From Pyrodictiaceae archaeon (GTDB lineage: Archaea > Thermoproteota > Thermoprotei_A > Sulfolobales > Pyrodictiaceae), in NCBI GenBank assembly GCA_027036135.1, contig JALVSY010000007.1:686880-750879 (forward strand): a stretch of 64,000 nt of DNA, in the 5' to 3' direction. Shown here one piece after another: positions 51,676 through 61,123 of this stretch. Position 1 is the stretch's first letter; every line of letters begins with the position of its first letter. The position numbers and the translations under genes were made by a program. The notes under the pieces were generated by a model. It had not been told where the DNA came from. It worked only from the letters and a program-made list of their open reading frames with translations, and made no database searches.

Positions 51676-51750
51676 ATCCCGGCCTCCTCGCCGGGGGACA
51701 CCGCCGCGTAACGGCGCCTACAAGGGGGATGAGACCCGGCTGCGCACCGG
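51676..51750 (+). ncRNA. Structured RNA candidate between convergent genes
   Basis: This 110-bp convergent spacer contains closely packed G/C stems: CCCGGC (51678-51683) with GCCGGG (51690-51695); CGCCG (51702-51706) with CGGCG (51712-51716) around CGTAA; CCGG (51736-51739) with CCGG (51747-51750); and an alternative closing pair ATCCC (51676-51680) with GGGAT (51726-51730). A TATA-like AAAAATAC is ~26 bp upstream, and TCTTCTTC follows. A stable small RNA or a double terminator for the two convergent genes would both fit. No known class recognised. Confidence 0.32.
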
Positions 51751-51760
51751 AACATCTTCT

Positions 51761-52564
51761 TCATGGTTTCTGGAACTGTAGCTCCGCTAGGCTCCTAACG
51801 GTATAAGTGGCGTCGCATAGCTCGCCTCGCTCACCAGCAACCCCTGTCAACACCAATACGCTGTCCATGCCAGCTCTCTTTGCTGCTTCTATGTCTGTGT
51901 CGCAGCGATCACCTATGACGAGCGCCTCTACTGCGTGGACTCCATGTAGCTTGAGAGCTAGCTCAAACATGTATGTCTCTGGCTTGCCCGCAACAAAGAC
52001 TGGTCTAGCACCCGTGGATCTCTCTAGGAAGGCTAGTATCGCGCCAGCACCAGGCGCATCGCCACCCTCAACGGGGACAACGTTATCCGTGTTAGTAGCT
52101 ATCAAGGGGACACCGCACTTCCTTATTGCTTGGTGGGCTCTCCAGAGCTTATGGTAGCTAACAAGCCTATCGAGGCCAACCACTACGTAGTCCACAAGGC
52201 AGCTACCCGGGTCCATGGAGGTATAGACGAGGTGACCCTGCTCCACTAGCTCCTCTATGAGGCCCTCCTCCCCTATCACTAGGACGCGGGCCCTGCCACA
52301 CATATCTACGAGGCGGGCGGCGACAGCGTAGCCGCTCGTGATTATCTCGTCGGGGCCAACGTCCCAGCCCATTACCGCTGAGAGCCTCTCCATGTAGAGC
52401 CTCCGACTCCTCGTAGAATTATTTGTGACGAAGACTATCTTGATCCCAGAGTCGTGTGCCTTGCGTAGCCACTCAACATTCTCCTCGATAATCTCCTTGC
52501 CTCTCCACACAACACCGTCAAGATCCACTAGGAAGAGGCGATAAGCCTTCTCGAGTATTTGCAA
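51761..52564 (-). CDS. HAD-IIA phosphatase (NagD/phosphoglycolate-phosphatase-like)
   Basis: 267 residues. HAD-IIA motifs: 'LFLVDLDGVVW' (motif I), 'VFVTNNSTRS' (motif II), the C2a cap, Lys in 'VAGKPETYMFELALK' (motif III) and 'VIGDRCDTDIEAAKRAGM' (motif IV). Family members hydrolyse small phosphate esters such as glycerol phosphate or p-nitrophenyl phosphate. In archaea a sn-glycerol-1-phosphate or phosphoglycolate phosphatase role is possible. TTG/ATG start at 52564 near 'LQILEKAYRLF'. Confidence 0.88.
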   Translation of the reverse strand: MQILEKAYRLFLVDLDGVVWRGKEIIEENVEWLRKAHDSGIKIVFVTNNSTRSRRLYMERLSAVMGWDVGPDEIITSGYAVAARLVDMCGRARVLVIGEEGLIEELVEQGHLVYTSMDPGSCLVDYVVVGLDRLVSYHKLWRAHQAIRKCGVPLIATNTDNVVPVEGGDAPGAGAILAFLERSTGARPVFVAGKPETYMFELALKLHGVHAVEALVIGDRCDTDIEAAKRAGMDSVLVLTGVAGERGELCDATYTVRSLAELQFQKP

Positions 52565-52690
52565 CCCTTACTCACTCCCCTATACAAGAGCCCCTATGGC
52601 TCCTCCCGGGGCGTCGCCGGGCGGGGCGCGTGGAGGCCGCATCCTTTATGAGTATCTATCGTGGCTATATAGTCTCGGTGAAGCAGGGCC

Positions 52691-53572
52691 TTGATCCTCT
52701 TTGACTGGGGCACCTATAACGGGCTCACCACCTTGGTGAAGGCTGCTACTCTCGGCATGAAGCTCACCGAGATACCGCCCTACGACTTCTCTAGGCGTAG
52801 TAGGAGGCTCGAGTACTTCCAGCAATACCGCGAGCTAGCAACTAAGGCGTTTACCACTATAACTGCTCACGCGCCCTACTATAACGTTGTCTCAACGGTC
52901 CCCGAGGTCTATGAGAGGAGTAAGAAGGCCCTAGTAGCTGCTGCGAAGAAGGCTAGGGAAGCTGGCGCCGAGATATTCAACCTGCACCTTGGCTGGAGAG
53001 CGTGGATGGATAACCGCGATATAGAGCAGGCAGCTGAGGTCGTGAAAGCTATCCTGGACGAGGTACCCGACATAGTTGTTACGCTCGAGACTATGTATTC
53101 TAGGAGAATGCTGGGCACCTTCGATGATATCAAGGCGATAATAGAGACAGTGGGTAGTGACAGGATACAGATATCGACTCAGCTAGAGAACGTGTTTATG
53201 CTGGAGACTGGTGCTGCTGAGCACGGTAACTTCGAGGCAGCTAATAGGAGCGTTGATGAGACCTTCTGGAGAAACGTTCTCCAAAAGACGCTGAGCCTTA
53301 GCACGAAGTACCTATCGCTTAGGTTCTCCCAGGTGGTGGGCTTCGCCCTTGGGAGAAGAGTGCTGAAGAAAAGGGTGCCGCTTGGCAAGGGCTATCCAGA
53401 CCTAGAGCCCTTGGCGAGAGCACTGGCGGATTTCATGGTGCACGAGATAAGGGAGAAGAACCTTGAGATGAGGATGCACCTAATCTACACGGGGCCCCCG
53501 GAGACTAAGTACCGCGACACAATAATGCTCTACGCAAAGGTGATGAGCGAGGTAGTGCCTCATCTCCACTAA
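52691..53572 (+). CDS. TIM-barrel protein of the endonuclease IV/sugar isomerase superfamily
   Basis: 293 residues, AP2Ec-like. 'ITAHAPYYNVVS', 'EIFNLHLGWRAWMDNRD', 'VVTLETMYSRRMLGTFDD' and 'QISTQLENVFMLETGAAEHGNFEAAN' correspond to metal-ligand positions of the xylose isomerase-like/endonuclease IV barrel. The characteristic endonuclease IV GDC..H..G is not clear, so AP-site cleavage is doubtful. An archaeal 'hypothetical endonuclease IV related' protein. TTG or ATG start near 52691. Confidence 0.72.
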   Translation: MILFDWGTYNGLTTLVKAATLGMKLTEIPPYDFSRRSRRLEYFQQYRELATKAFTTITAHAPYYNVVSTVPEVYERSKKALVAAAKKAREAGAEIFNLHLGWRAWMDNRDIEQAAEVVKAILDEVPDIVVTLETMYSRRMLGTFDDIKAIIETVGSDRIQISTQLENVFMLETGAAEHGNFEAANRSVDETFWRNVLQKTLSLSTKYLSLRFSQVVGFALGRRVLKKRVPLGKGYPDLEPLARALADFMVHEIREKNLEMRMHLIYTGPPETKYRDTIMLYAKVMSEVVPHLH

Positions 53573-53735
53573 CATAGCCTTTTCCCCGATACCATTCCCT
53601 GCCTCTGCAGCTAAACCACGGGGTACATAGGGAGCCACTCTATCCCGAGCCTAGTCAGGGAATTATTCAGGATACTTGATTCCTTGTAAAGAAGACCAAA
53701 ACATGGCTAGCTAGTGAGGGGAGCCCAGAGGAGCC

Positions 53736-55553
53736 TTGGCAAAGCCTCCTAGTACTAGGCTTCGGCCCCGTAAGTATCAGTTAGAGGCCTATGAGTGGGC
53801 TCTGCGTGTTCGTCGTGGAGTAGTGGTGCTGCCTACCGGTACTGGTAAGACGCTTGTCGCTGTGCTCTGGGCGAAGAAGCTCCTAGAGAGCGGTGGCGCT
53901 AAGAGGGTATTGTTCCTCGAGCCTACGAGGTTCCTTGTGGAGCAGGTTGCTAGGTATATTCGCTGGGTCTCGGGCCTAGAGGCCGAGGCTGTTCACGGTG
54001 CTGTTCCCCGCGGGGAGAGGGATAGGAGGTGGAGAAGCCAAGTAGTGGTTGCTACCCCTGAGATTGTTCTAAGTGACTGGGATCTCGTAGAGAAGAACCC
54101 CGTTGACGCCGTTGTTGTTGATGAGTGCCACCATACTACTGGCAAGGATGCCTACAAGGAGGTAATGAAGAAGCTGAGAGGCGTTGAGTATCGGCTTGGC
54201 TTGTCGGCGTTCATTCCTAGGCATCGGAGGAGAGAGATAGAGGAGACTATTGGGGAGATAAGGGAGTGGAGCTGGTCTAGCCCAGATGTAGCCCCGTACA
54301 TCCCGCCATGGATAGGCGAGGTATACGAAGCCTCGCTGAACGAGGCCGAGCAGCGCCTCTACAACGCTCTCGAGGAGCTCAGTAACCGAGTGGCTGGTAG
54401 GCTACGGGGACTCGTAAGGAATGCTCTCCGCTGGCTAGTACGCGACGGTGCACTCGCCCTAAGGGAGAGCGCGGGGAAGCCGACACTGCTTGCCTCGCTT
54501 CTCAGCGAGCTAAGAGAACTAATAGGTGACCCGGGGGTAAGGCCTAGTCACAAGACCGAGCCCTTCAAGAGGATACTACGGGACCACGAGGGCTACTACT
54601 CCAAGGCAATAGTATTCATAGACCGTGTGGTTGTTGCCCGGCACGCCTGCGAGGAGGCCAAGAAGCTGGGCTATACCTGCGCCCTCATCCGGGGAAGGAT
54701 GCGGGGCCCCGAGCTAAGGAAGGCGCTGGAGGAGGCGGCAAGGCCCGAGACAAGAGTAATCGTTTCAACCTCTGCTGGCGAGGAAGGCATAGACCTGCCT
54801 GATGCCGATCTCTTAGTGATGTGGAGTATTACTGCCTCTCCTCTACGCTTCATACAGCGCCACGGGAGAGTGCTTAGGGCTAGGGAGGAGAAGCCCCGTA
54901 AGCCGCGCGTGGTGGCCTACATTGTTACGCTCGACACCGTTGATGTTGATAGCTTTGTCGACGCTATAGAGACTGCTAGGAAGATAGGCGTTGATGTACC
55001 TGTTGACCCTGGCGTCGTGGAGGCTCTTTGGCGCCGCACTACCCGGAGCCGGATAATAGCAGTGCTCGAGGGGAATCCAATGACAATAGAGCTGCTCATA
55101 GAGGCTCTCGGCATGCCGCGCGATAGGCTGGAGCGCGACTTGCAGAGGCTTATGCAGAGAGGCGAGGTAGTCTACATCTATACAGCAATAGGCAAGGTCT
55201 ATGCATATAGCGGCGACATAGAGCTATTGGAGGAGAGGTTCCCAGAGTACCTTAGCCCAGAGAAAGGCGCCAAGGCCAGGGCGAAGTACGTTGCTCAGGG
55301 CACTAGTAGGTGGAGCCGGGCAATTAGCGGTGACTACGAGCAACTATATGCCCGCCTATCAAGGGTTGTTGAGAAGACTCCTATCGAGAGGCTACTAGCG
55401 AGCCTAGAGGTTGACACGGGTAAGGGGCTCGTGAGGCTAGTGAACCTACACTATACCTTCCTCATAGACGAGGAGGAGAAACTGGGGCTAGTACTGAGGA
55501 ATGCTTTCTCGGTGCCACGGATAATAAGGGAGCTGGGCACCCTTCCCTCATAG
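53736..55553 (+). CDS. SF2 helicase, Hef-like
   Basis: 605 residues. Motif I 'VLPTGTGKTLVAVLWAKKLL', motif Ia 'LFLEPTRFLVEQ', motif II 'VVVDECHHTTG', motif III 'LGLSAF', motif V 'VIVSTSAGEEGIDLPDADLLV' and motif VI 'RFIQRHGRVLRA'. The sequence between, the thumb insertion and a C-terminal winged helix ('NPMTIELLIEALGMPRDRLERDL') resemble the helicase half of archaeal Hef (FANCM), which acts on stalled forks. The XPF-type nuclease of euryarchaeal Hef is absent. TTG start after GAGGAG. Confidence 0.82.
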   Translation: MAKPPSTRLRPRKYQLEAYEWALRVRRGVVVLPTGTGKTLVAVLWAKKLLESGGAKRVLFLEPTRFLVEQVARYIRWVSGLEAEAVHGAVPRGERDRRWRSQVVVATPEIVLSDWDLVEKNPVDAVVVDECHHTTGKDAYKEVMKKLRGVEYRLGLSAFIPRHRRREIEETIGEIREWSWSSPDVAPYIPPWIGEVYEASLNEAEQRLYNALEELSNRVAGRLRGLVRNALRWLVRDGALALRESAGKPTLLASLLSELRELIGDPGVRPSHKTEPFKRILRDHEGYYSKAIVFIDRVVVARHACEEAKKLGYTCALIRGRMRGPELRKALEEAARPETRVIVSTSAGEEGIDLPDADLLVMWSITASPLRFIQRHGRVLRAREEKPRKPRVVAYIVTLDTVDVDSFVDAIETARKIGVDVPVDPGVVEALWRRTTRSRIIAVLEGNPMTIELLIEALGMPRDRLERDLQRLMQRGEVVYIYTAIGKVYAYSGDIELLEERFPEYLSPEKGAKARAKYVAQGTSRWSRAISGDYEQLYARLSRVVEKTPIERLLASLEVDTGKGLVRLVNLHYTFLIDEEEKLGLVLRNAFSVPRIIRELGTLPS

Positions 55554-55607
55554 CGACGAGTGCTTATACCTAGGAGGCTCTGCTTCAGGTTGTGGGGAGA
55601 AAGAGGT

Positions 55608-55853
55608 GTGCCTGAGCAGCGGCTAGGCTCCGAGACTATTAGGTCCCTCGTATCGCTAGTACTGGGGCTAATCACTCTGTACCTTGGTTACCGGTTCTTC
55701 ATGTATAGCTTGAGCTTCCTCGCGGCCGAGCCGCCACGAGTCACTGCCGGGCTCATGGCGGGCCTGGCAGGGTTCACGTTCACAGCTGCTGCTGTAACCC
55801 TCTTACGGGACTGGATAATAGTTGAGAAAGCTGGGCGGAGCGAGAAGAGCTAG
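55608..55853 (+). CDS. Two-helix membrane protein
   Basis: About 81 residues with two membrane helices ('LVSLVLGLITLYLGYRFFMYSL', 'AGLMAGLAGFTFTAAAVTLL'). GTG 55608 after GGGGAGAAAGAG is preferred to TTG/CTG codons near 55560. It follows the helicase by 54 nt, likely in the same transcript. Not recognised. Confidence 0.6.
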   Translation: MPEQRLGSETIRSLVSLVLGLITLYLGYRFFMYSLSFLAAEPPRVTAGLMAGLAGFTFTAAAVTLLRDWIIVEKAGRSEKS

Positions 55854-55901
55854 GCTTCCTCTCAACCAGCGGCTCCTTATCACTACCTGGCTGCGGCTAG
55901 T

Positions 55902-56255
55902 TTAGTCCTGCTTGGCTGAGGGCCCGCATTCGAGCACCGTCTCTGACTCTATCTCGACAGCGCCGTGGACTCCGCGGAGAATAACTCTCACCCTTTCAGG
56001 CTTTGCTGCCTCGCAGATGTCGCGGGCTATCCTACTGGTTATGTGCTCCTGGTAGTCCCGTGTGTTCTTGAAGCTCTCCAGGTATTCTTGGAAACTATAG
56101 GCCCCCACGTACAGCTTCTCACTACTGGGTACGTACTCAACGAATACCTCGTAGCGATCAACTAGCCCCGTTAGCGGGCAAACAGCATCAAACACGCTTC
56201 GCAGAGTCACCTTGCCTGCCCCGTCCTCTATACGGATAGTTTTTATACTCACCAT
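55902..56255 (-). CDS. QueF-like protein, archaeosine synthase type
   Basis: 117 residues of the QueF T-fold. '[22 protein letters not shown]' holds the thioimide-forming Cys, and '[24 protein letters not shown]' and '[17 protein letters not shown]' match QueF substrate and fold motifs. It lacks the NADPH-binding features of the reductase, as in crenarchaeal QueF-L, which adds ammonia to preQ0 in tRNA to make archaeosine. With queD and queE at 8.4-9.4 kb it covers most of that pathway. The upstream extension to 56669 is antisense to the divergent gene and not used. Confidence 0.8.
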   Translation of the reverse strand: MVSIKTIRIEDGAGKVTLRSVFDAVCPLTGLVDRYEVFVEYVPSSEKLYVGAYSFQEYLESFKNTRDYQEHITSRIARDICEAAKPERVRVILRGVHGAVEIESETVLECGPSAKQD

Positions 56256-56430
56256 TTTACTCGCCCCGTGGAGGCTTTGTGGCCTAAACCTACCAGGGGA
56301 TAAAACTAGCGCCCATAGCTGCACAAGTGAGGGCAGGGCACTCTTACCCCGGAACCCATTATGCCACGTTGTGGGAGAGGTACTGATAAGGAGGGGTTCT
56401 CGGAGAGAATATGGTTCCCGGGCATGGATT

Positions 56431-57396
56431 GTGACGAGTGCTGGAAGCAAGATTAGCGCTATTATCAGGGTTAGTAAGCTTGCTGACCGGGTTCTTGGTG
56501 AGGTCTCGAAGGTTGTATATGGCCTCGAGAACGAGACAAGGATTATTCTTGCATCACTTATTGTTGGCGGCCATGTTCTTATAGAGGGTGTGCCCGGAGT
56601 AGCTAAGACTACTCTCGCAAAAGCTATTGCATCGTCTCTTGACCTAAAGTTTAAGCGTATACAGTTCACCCCGGATCTCTTGCCAAGCGATATTATAGGT
56701 ACCTTAATATTTGATCAAAGGACCGGTGAGTTTAGGCTACGCAAGGGACCGATATTCGGCAACATAGTGCTTGCCGACGAGATTAACAGGGCAAGCCCAC
56801 GGACACAATCAGCACTACTAGAAGCGATGCAGGAGAGACAAGTAAGCATCGAGGGTAATGCGCTCCGCCTCCCGGAGCCTTTCATGGTCATTGCTACCCA
56901 GAACCCCGTGGAGCTGGAGGGTACCTTCCCGCTCCCGGAGGCGCAGCTAGACAGATTCCTTGTCAAGGTGCCTATTCGTAGACCCGGCCGCGGCGTGCTG
57001 AAGAGGGTTCTGAAGAGTCTTCGCGTCATAGAGCAGTGGCCGATAAGCCCTGTAGCTGGTGCAAAGGATGTACTAGAGGCCCGGGAAGCCGTGTGGAGTG
57101 TTGAGGTCTCCGAGCCCGTTATCGACTATATAATCGACCTCGTGGATGCTACTCACGAGTACCCCGGAGTAGAGCTCGGCGCTAGTCCCCGCGCAGCTAT
57201 TGCTTTACAACAACTAGCCAGGGCACTAGCAGCCATGGCCGGCCGCGACTACGTTATACCAGATGATGTGAAGGTTGCCGCGAGGTATGTGCTACCGCAC
57301 CGCATAGTATTAGCCCCGGAGGCCGAGGCTGAGGGGCTTACGCCCGAGGCCGTGGTTGGGAGCATTCTCGAGAAGACCCGCGTGCCCATACCCTAG
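56431..57396 (+). CDS. MoxR-type AAA+ ATPase
   Basis: 321 residues. Walker A '[17 protein letters not shown]', Walker B '[22 protein letters not shown]', sensor 1 '[26 protein letters not shown]' and sensor 2 near '[17 protein letters not shown]'. MoxR proteins work with VWA or DUF58 proteins to mature enzymes or complexes; no DUF58/VWA gene follows here, so it stands alone. GTG 56431 is the best start; the frame is open to 56212 but overlaps the divergent QueF-like gene. Confidence 0.87.
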   Translation: MTSAGSKISAIIRVSKLADRVLGEVSKVVYGLENETRIILASLIVGGHVLIEGVPGVAKTTLAKAIASSLDLKFKRIQFTPDLLPSDIIGTLIFDQRTGEFRLRKGPIFGNIVLADEINRASPRTQSALLEAMQERQVSIEGNALRLPEPFMVIATQNPVELEGTFPLPEAQLDRFLVKVPIRRPGRGVLKRVLKSLRVIEQWPISPVAGAKDVLEAREAVWSVEVSEPVIDYIIDLVDATHEYPGVELGASPRAAIALQQLARALAAMAGRDYVIPDDVKVAARYVLPHRIVLAPEAEAEGLTPEAVVGSILEKTRVPIP

Positions 57397-57524
57397 CACT
57401 CTGTCCCCGTGGATGCATAACGGGGGCTCCTTATCGCTGAGCTGCGAACTATTCTCGGCGTACTTTGCTACGGAAGAGTTTTTCTAGAATACATATCACT
57501 ACAATAAATCGGTGTATTTACCGT

Positions 57525-58490
57525 TTGGTTATCGAAGCGCGCGAGATAGTATCAATGATCAAGGATAGTATGGAGCAACGAGGCTTACCATTACCCGTTA
57601 GCCGGGAGGCCATCTACGAGTGGAGCCGTGGCCTAGGTCTTCCGTCCAGCGGTGATTACCTCCTCTATACTGGTGGCTTGTACCAGCTCCTCCCCTATAT
57701 TGAGAGCCTTGTTATCCAGCTGGAGAAGGTTGGGAAGAGCAGTGTTGGCGGCTTCGCCCTAAAGCTCGCCAAGAAGGTCATGAAGGTTGTTGATGTCTCT
57801 AAGCTGGTTAGCAAGCCCGATAAGGAGGCCAAGAAGTACAGCGAGCAAGTCCTACAGAGCATAGCTCGGCTACTCTCGGCCGCGAGTATAAGCTTCTACT
57901 ATGACCCCGAGCTAGACGGGTATAGTGGTGCTCTTCTCTACGACATGGGTCTCCTCAAGAGCTTCCGGAGACACGCAGAGAGAGTCTACGAGGCGTTCAG
58001 GTCACGTGGAGTAAGGAGAATAGTCACCATCGACCCCCATACCACACATATGCTTCGCTCAGTCTACCCCAAGGTCCTGAGCGGCTACGAGCTAGAGGTT
58101 CGCTCCTACCTAGAGCTATTAGCAGAGAACCTTGACAAGCTCCGCTTCAAAACGAGTAGTGCCGGGCCAGTCGTTATCCACGACCCATGCCTCTATGCCC
58201 GCTTCGAGAACGTCATAGAGGAGCCTAGGAAGCTACTAAGCGCCGCTGGCTACGACGTCAAGGAGCCGCGCAGGAGTCGCAGGCTAACATACTGCTGCGG
58301 CGGCCCAGTAGAGTCCCTAGCACCAAGCCTCTCAAAGAGAATAGCTATGAACAGGGTAGAGGAGCTAATGGAGTACGCTAGCACAATAGTGACCCTCTGC
58401 CCTATCTGTTATGCTAATCTCCACCGTGTCGCTCCGAGGAACGTGCGCGTAGCGGATATCTCGGTACTGCTCTCCGAGAGGCTTGAATAA
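57525..58490 (+). CDS. CCG-domain Fe-S oxidoreductase subunit (LutA/HdrB/GlpC-like)
   Basis: About 321 residues. Cys-rich CCG signature in the C-terminal half: 'VIHDPCLYARFENVIEEPRK' with 'TYCCGGPVESLAPSL' and 'IVTLCPICYANLHRVAP'. This domain binds a non-cubane [4Fe-4S] cluster in HdrB, GlpC and LutA/LldE. The N-terminal half is helical with no extra ferredoxin Cys. It lies 2 nt before the LutB-like gene; together they are probably a lactate or other hydroxyacid-oxidising module, with no flavoprotein next to them. Start unsure (TTG 57525, ATG 57555). Confidence 0.78.
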   Translation: MVIEAREIVSMIKDSMEQRGLPLPVSREAIYEWSRGLGLPSSGDYLLYTGGLYQLLPYIESLVIQLEKVGKSSVGGFALKLAKKVMKVVDVSKLVSKPDKEAKKYSEQVLQSIARLLSAASISFYYDPELDGYSGALLYDMGLLKSFRRHAERVYEAFRSRGVRRIVTIDPHTTHMLRSVYPKVLSGYELEVRSYLELLAENLDKLRFKTSSAGPVVIHDPCLYARFENVIEEPRKLLSAAGYDVKEPRRSRRLTYCCGGPVESLAPSLSKRIAMNRVEELMEYASTIVTLCPICYANLHRVAPRNVRVADISVLLSERLE

Positions 58491-58492
58491 CC

Positions 58493-59704
58493 ATGAGCGT
58501 GAAGAGGATTACCTATAAGGAGGCCCTAGAGGAGATCTGCAAGGGTCTTGGCGACGAGGAGTTTCAGAGAGGGCTGCGCACTGGTGTCCGGAACGCTGAG
58601 GGTAAGTTCCTGAAGATACTTGATGCTCACCCCGAGCTACGCGAGCTAGCCAGCATGGTTGAGGATGCGAAGAAGAAGGTAATAAGCAACCTTGAGCACT
58701 ACATAGACATGGCCATGGAGTCTCTCAAGAAGGTCCACGCTAAGCCATACTTCGCCCACACAGCCGAGGAGGCTCGAGAAATAGTAGCGAAGATAATTGG
58801 ACGAGGCAAGACAATAGTCTTCTCCAAGAGCATGGTTGCCGAGGAGATCCAGCTCCAGCACTACCTAGAGGAACTCGGCAACGAGGTATGGGAGACCGAT
58901 ACAGGTGAATTCCTCATAAGGCTGGCAGGCAGCAAGCCAATGCACACCACCGCGCCAGCAATCCACTTGTCTAGGCAGAAGGCCATAGAGCTTCTACGAA
59001 AGAAGCTCGGAATAAAACTCCCCGACAACGCTATGCACGAGGAAATAGTGGGCGCGATAAGGAAGTTCCTCAGAGAAAAATTCGCCAAAGCAGACATAGG
59101 CATTAGCGGTGGCAACGCGCTCGCAGCCGACACGGGCTCAATAATACTCGTCGAGAACGAGGGCAACATCCGCCTCGTCACAGGGTACCCGCCAGTACAC
59201 ATCGCGGTAATAAGCGTAGAGAAAATACTGCCAACATTCCCCGTAGCACTAGCAGCAGCAATAGTACAAGCAGCATGGGCGGGCCTCTACCCACCAACCT
59301 ACCTCAACGTGATAAGCGGGCCAAGCTCAACCTCGGACATAGAGAGGAAACGCGTCTACGGGGCACACGGGCCACAGGAAGTTCACGTAGTACTAGTAGA
59401 CAATGGCCGAGTCGAAGCGGCCAAACACCCAGTACTAAGCGGGCAACTCAAGTGCATAAAGTGCGGTAGATGTCAATGGGAGTGCCCAGTGTGGCAACAA
59501 ACAGCAAACCTCTGGGGAGGCCCAGTCTACGGTGGCCCAATGGGAATGGGCTGGACAGCCATAACACTAGGCCTACGAGACGCAGCAGAACTAAGCATGT
59601 TATGCCTAGGCTGCGGAAGATGCGATGAAGTCTGCCCAGTCCACGTACCCCTATCAAGCATAATCCACTGGCTAAAACAACAATACACCGGCGAAGGAGA
59701 ATAA
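58493..59704 (+). CDS. LutB/LldF-like LUD-domain ferredoxin protein
   Basis: 403 residues. A LUD domain ('KTIVFSKSMVAEEIQLQHYLEELGNEVWETDTGEF', 'ADIGISGGNALAADTGSIILVENEG') and a C-terminal pair of ferredoxin-type clusters: 'CIKCGRCQWECPVW' and 'CLGCGRCDEVCPVH'. It is the electron-transfer subunit of lactate utilisation LutABC, but LutC is not next to it. It overlaps nothing and follows the CCG subunit directly. Coding to 59704 with a purine-rich tail. Confidence 0.87.
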   Translation: MSVKRITYKEALEEICKGLGDEEFQRGLRTGVRNAEGKFLKILDAHPELRELASMVEDAKKKVISNLEHYIDMAMESLKKVHAKPYFAHTAEEAREIVAKIIGRGKTIVFSKSMVAEEIQLQHYLEELGNEVWETDTGEFLIRLAGSKPMHTTAPAIHLSRQKAIELLRKKLGIKLPDNAMHEEIVGAIRKFLREKFAKADIGISGGNALAADTGSIILVENEGNIRLVTGYPPVHIAVISVEKILPTFPVALAAAIVQAAWAGLYPPTYLNVISGPSSTSDIERKRVYGAHGPQEVHVVLVDNGRVEAAKHPVLSGQLKCIKCGRCQWECPVWQQTANLWGGPVYGGPMGMGWTAITLGLRDAAELSMLCLGCGRCDEVCPVHVPLSSIIHWLKQQYTGEGE

Positions 59705-59754
59705 GAAGCAAACAACAAAGCCAACACTGATTCTATGTTTTATTCCTTGATGCT

Positions 59755-60783
59755 TTACTTGATTCTTAGCCTACTAGCTGCTCTATGATATATGGGGTCA
59801 AGGAAGCGATAGTCTTGTATTATGCTTAACTTTTCCAGTTTTTTTATGATCCTCGTTAGCGTTGATTTGGGCACAGTAACTCCCTCTTTCTCTTCAATAT
59901 ATCTCCTTACCGATGACCAGGTGCTTGCTCCCTCAGCTATGGCCTTTAGAACTAGTTTCTCACGAGGACGCAGGTTCTCTAGCTCTTTAGCTGCTAGGTT
60001 TATTACAGCATCAAGTATTCGGTTGAAATCCCTTACTCCATCGATATATGATTTTCCGAAGTACACGAGCCAGCCAACAATACCATCGAAGATGTTAACA
60101 GCCTTTTCTATAAGATCCTTACTGGGTCTTATCCCTTGTTCCATGAATCCCTTTTCTAGGAAGTCCCTTGACATTTGTGGAGTAAAGCGCTCTACTAGGA
60201 GCTCTAGCGCATATCGCCCGTAAAGAGGTGAATCAGGATTATCTGTACCAATGAACTCTCTTAGTAGCCCTATCTCCGAGCCACTTAGTACTATGGTTAT
60301 GTTCTCGAGGTTATCATATGCATAGGCTATTGCGCGTTTTACCTCAATTGATATTGGCGGTCTTATTAGCTGAGCCTCGTCAAACACAATTATTATCCTC
60401 TTGTCATGCTTATTAAGTTCCTCTAGTAGCCCTACGAGGCTTATTGAGTCTCTACCACGCCAACGTATCTCAACCTCGGCACCAAGAACACGTATACCCC
60501 TGATACTTTTCACTATATCCCTTAGCTTACCAAGGTGAGACGTAATACCGTCACTTATCCTGCTATAGAGCTCAGCTAAGCTACTTACACCCCTCATATC
60601 TATGTAGATTCCGCGCCACTCCTCAAGAAATGATCGAAGAAGCGAAGTCTTACCGATACGCCTTATACCAAGAACAAGCACTAGCGGCTCTCCGCGCTCT
60701 GCAGCACGGTCTAGTAATGTAAGCTCCTTCTCTCTGTCAAAGAGTTCTAGCCTAGACGTCTTAGGCCGGGGATCAAAAAGCAC
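59755..60783 (-). CDS. Archaeal ATPase (COG1672/SSO1545-like family)
   Basis: About 342 residues. AAA/STAND-type P-loop 'LVLVLGIRRIGKTSLLRSFL', Walker B 'RIIIVFDEAQLI', sensor 'ITIVLSGSEIGLLREF', and a C-terminal winged helix ('LKAIAEGASTWSSVRRYIEEKEGVTVPKSTLTRIIKKLEKL'). This archaeal family is multicopy and its role is unclear. GTG 60783 is taken as the start because the longer frame runs through a perfect palindrome that is probably an operator. Genes of this family often sit next to mobile or stress loci. Confidence 0.85.
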   Translation of the reverse strand: MLFDPRPKTSRLELFDREKELTLLDRAAERGEPLVLVLGIRRIGKTSLLRSFLEEWRGIYIDMRGVSSLAELYSRISDGITSHLGKLRDIVKSIRGIRVLGAEVEIRWRGRDSISLVGLLEELNKHDKRIIIVFDEAQLIRPPISIEVKRAIAYAYDNLENITIVLSGSEIGLLREFIGTDNPDSPLYGRYALELLVERFTPQMSRDFLEKGFMEQGIRPSKDLIEKAVNIFDGIVGWLVYFGKSYIDGVRDFNRILDAVINLAAKELENLRPREKLVLKAIAEGASTWSSVRRYIEEKEGVTVPKSTLTRIIKKLEKLSIIQDYRFLDPIYHRAASRLRIK

Positions 60784-60784
60784 A

Positions 60785-60830
60785 GTTCCGCACCGGAACT
60801 CAGTTCCGGTGCGGAACCAATAATTAAGAT
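60785..60830 (-). promoter_or_regulatory. Double dyad operator and TATA box of the ATPase gene
   Basis: Positions 60785-60817 form a perfect palindrome of two 16-bp arms with one base between; each arm repeats a smaller dyad GTTCC-N5-GGAAC. On the minus strand a TATA-like TTAATTAT (60820-60828) sits directly upstream, so transcription starts inside the dyads. Regulation by the ATPase's own winged helix or another repressor is likely. The start codon follows at 60783. Confidence 0.65.
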
Positions 60831-61123
60831 ATCGGTAAAGATGAGGCAAAATACTACGTATACAACATGTCCATTAAACACAAGAATATTATAGCTCTAT
60901 CAATCATACTTACAATTCTTTATCGAGTTAGCCTCTAGTGTACTATAGATCCGATAGAAAGAATTTATTACTATTTAATCAATGTTCTGAGAAAACAATT
61001 CTGCTAGAAAGTGAACCTAGAAAGGGAACTAGAATTTAAAATATGATTGGAGGGATTTGGTAAGACAATGAACCAAACGAATTAATTATGACCAAAGATT
61101 CGCTCTAATGGATACCGTGCTAG
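60831..61123. other. AT-rich spacer, 290 bp
   Basis: Between the ATPase promoter and the end of AmrS. It is AT-rich with no clear ORF or RNA gene. It holds the transcript end of amrS and perhaps part of an upstream control region for the ATPase gene. Confidence 0.35.

Noticed and set aside
56256-56669. Upstream extension of the QueF-like gene and of MoxR
   Set aside because: Each extension is antisense to the other gene; conserved domains begin at 56255 and 56431.
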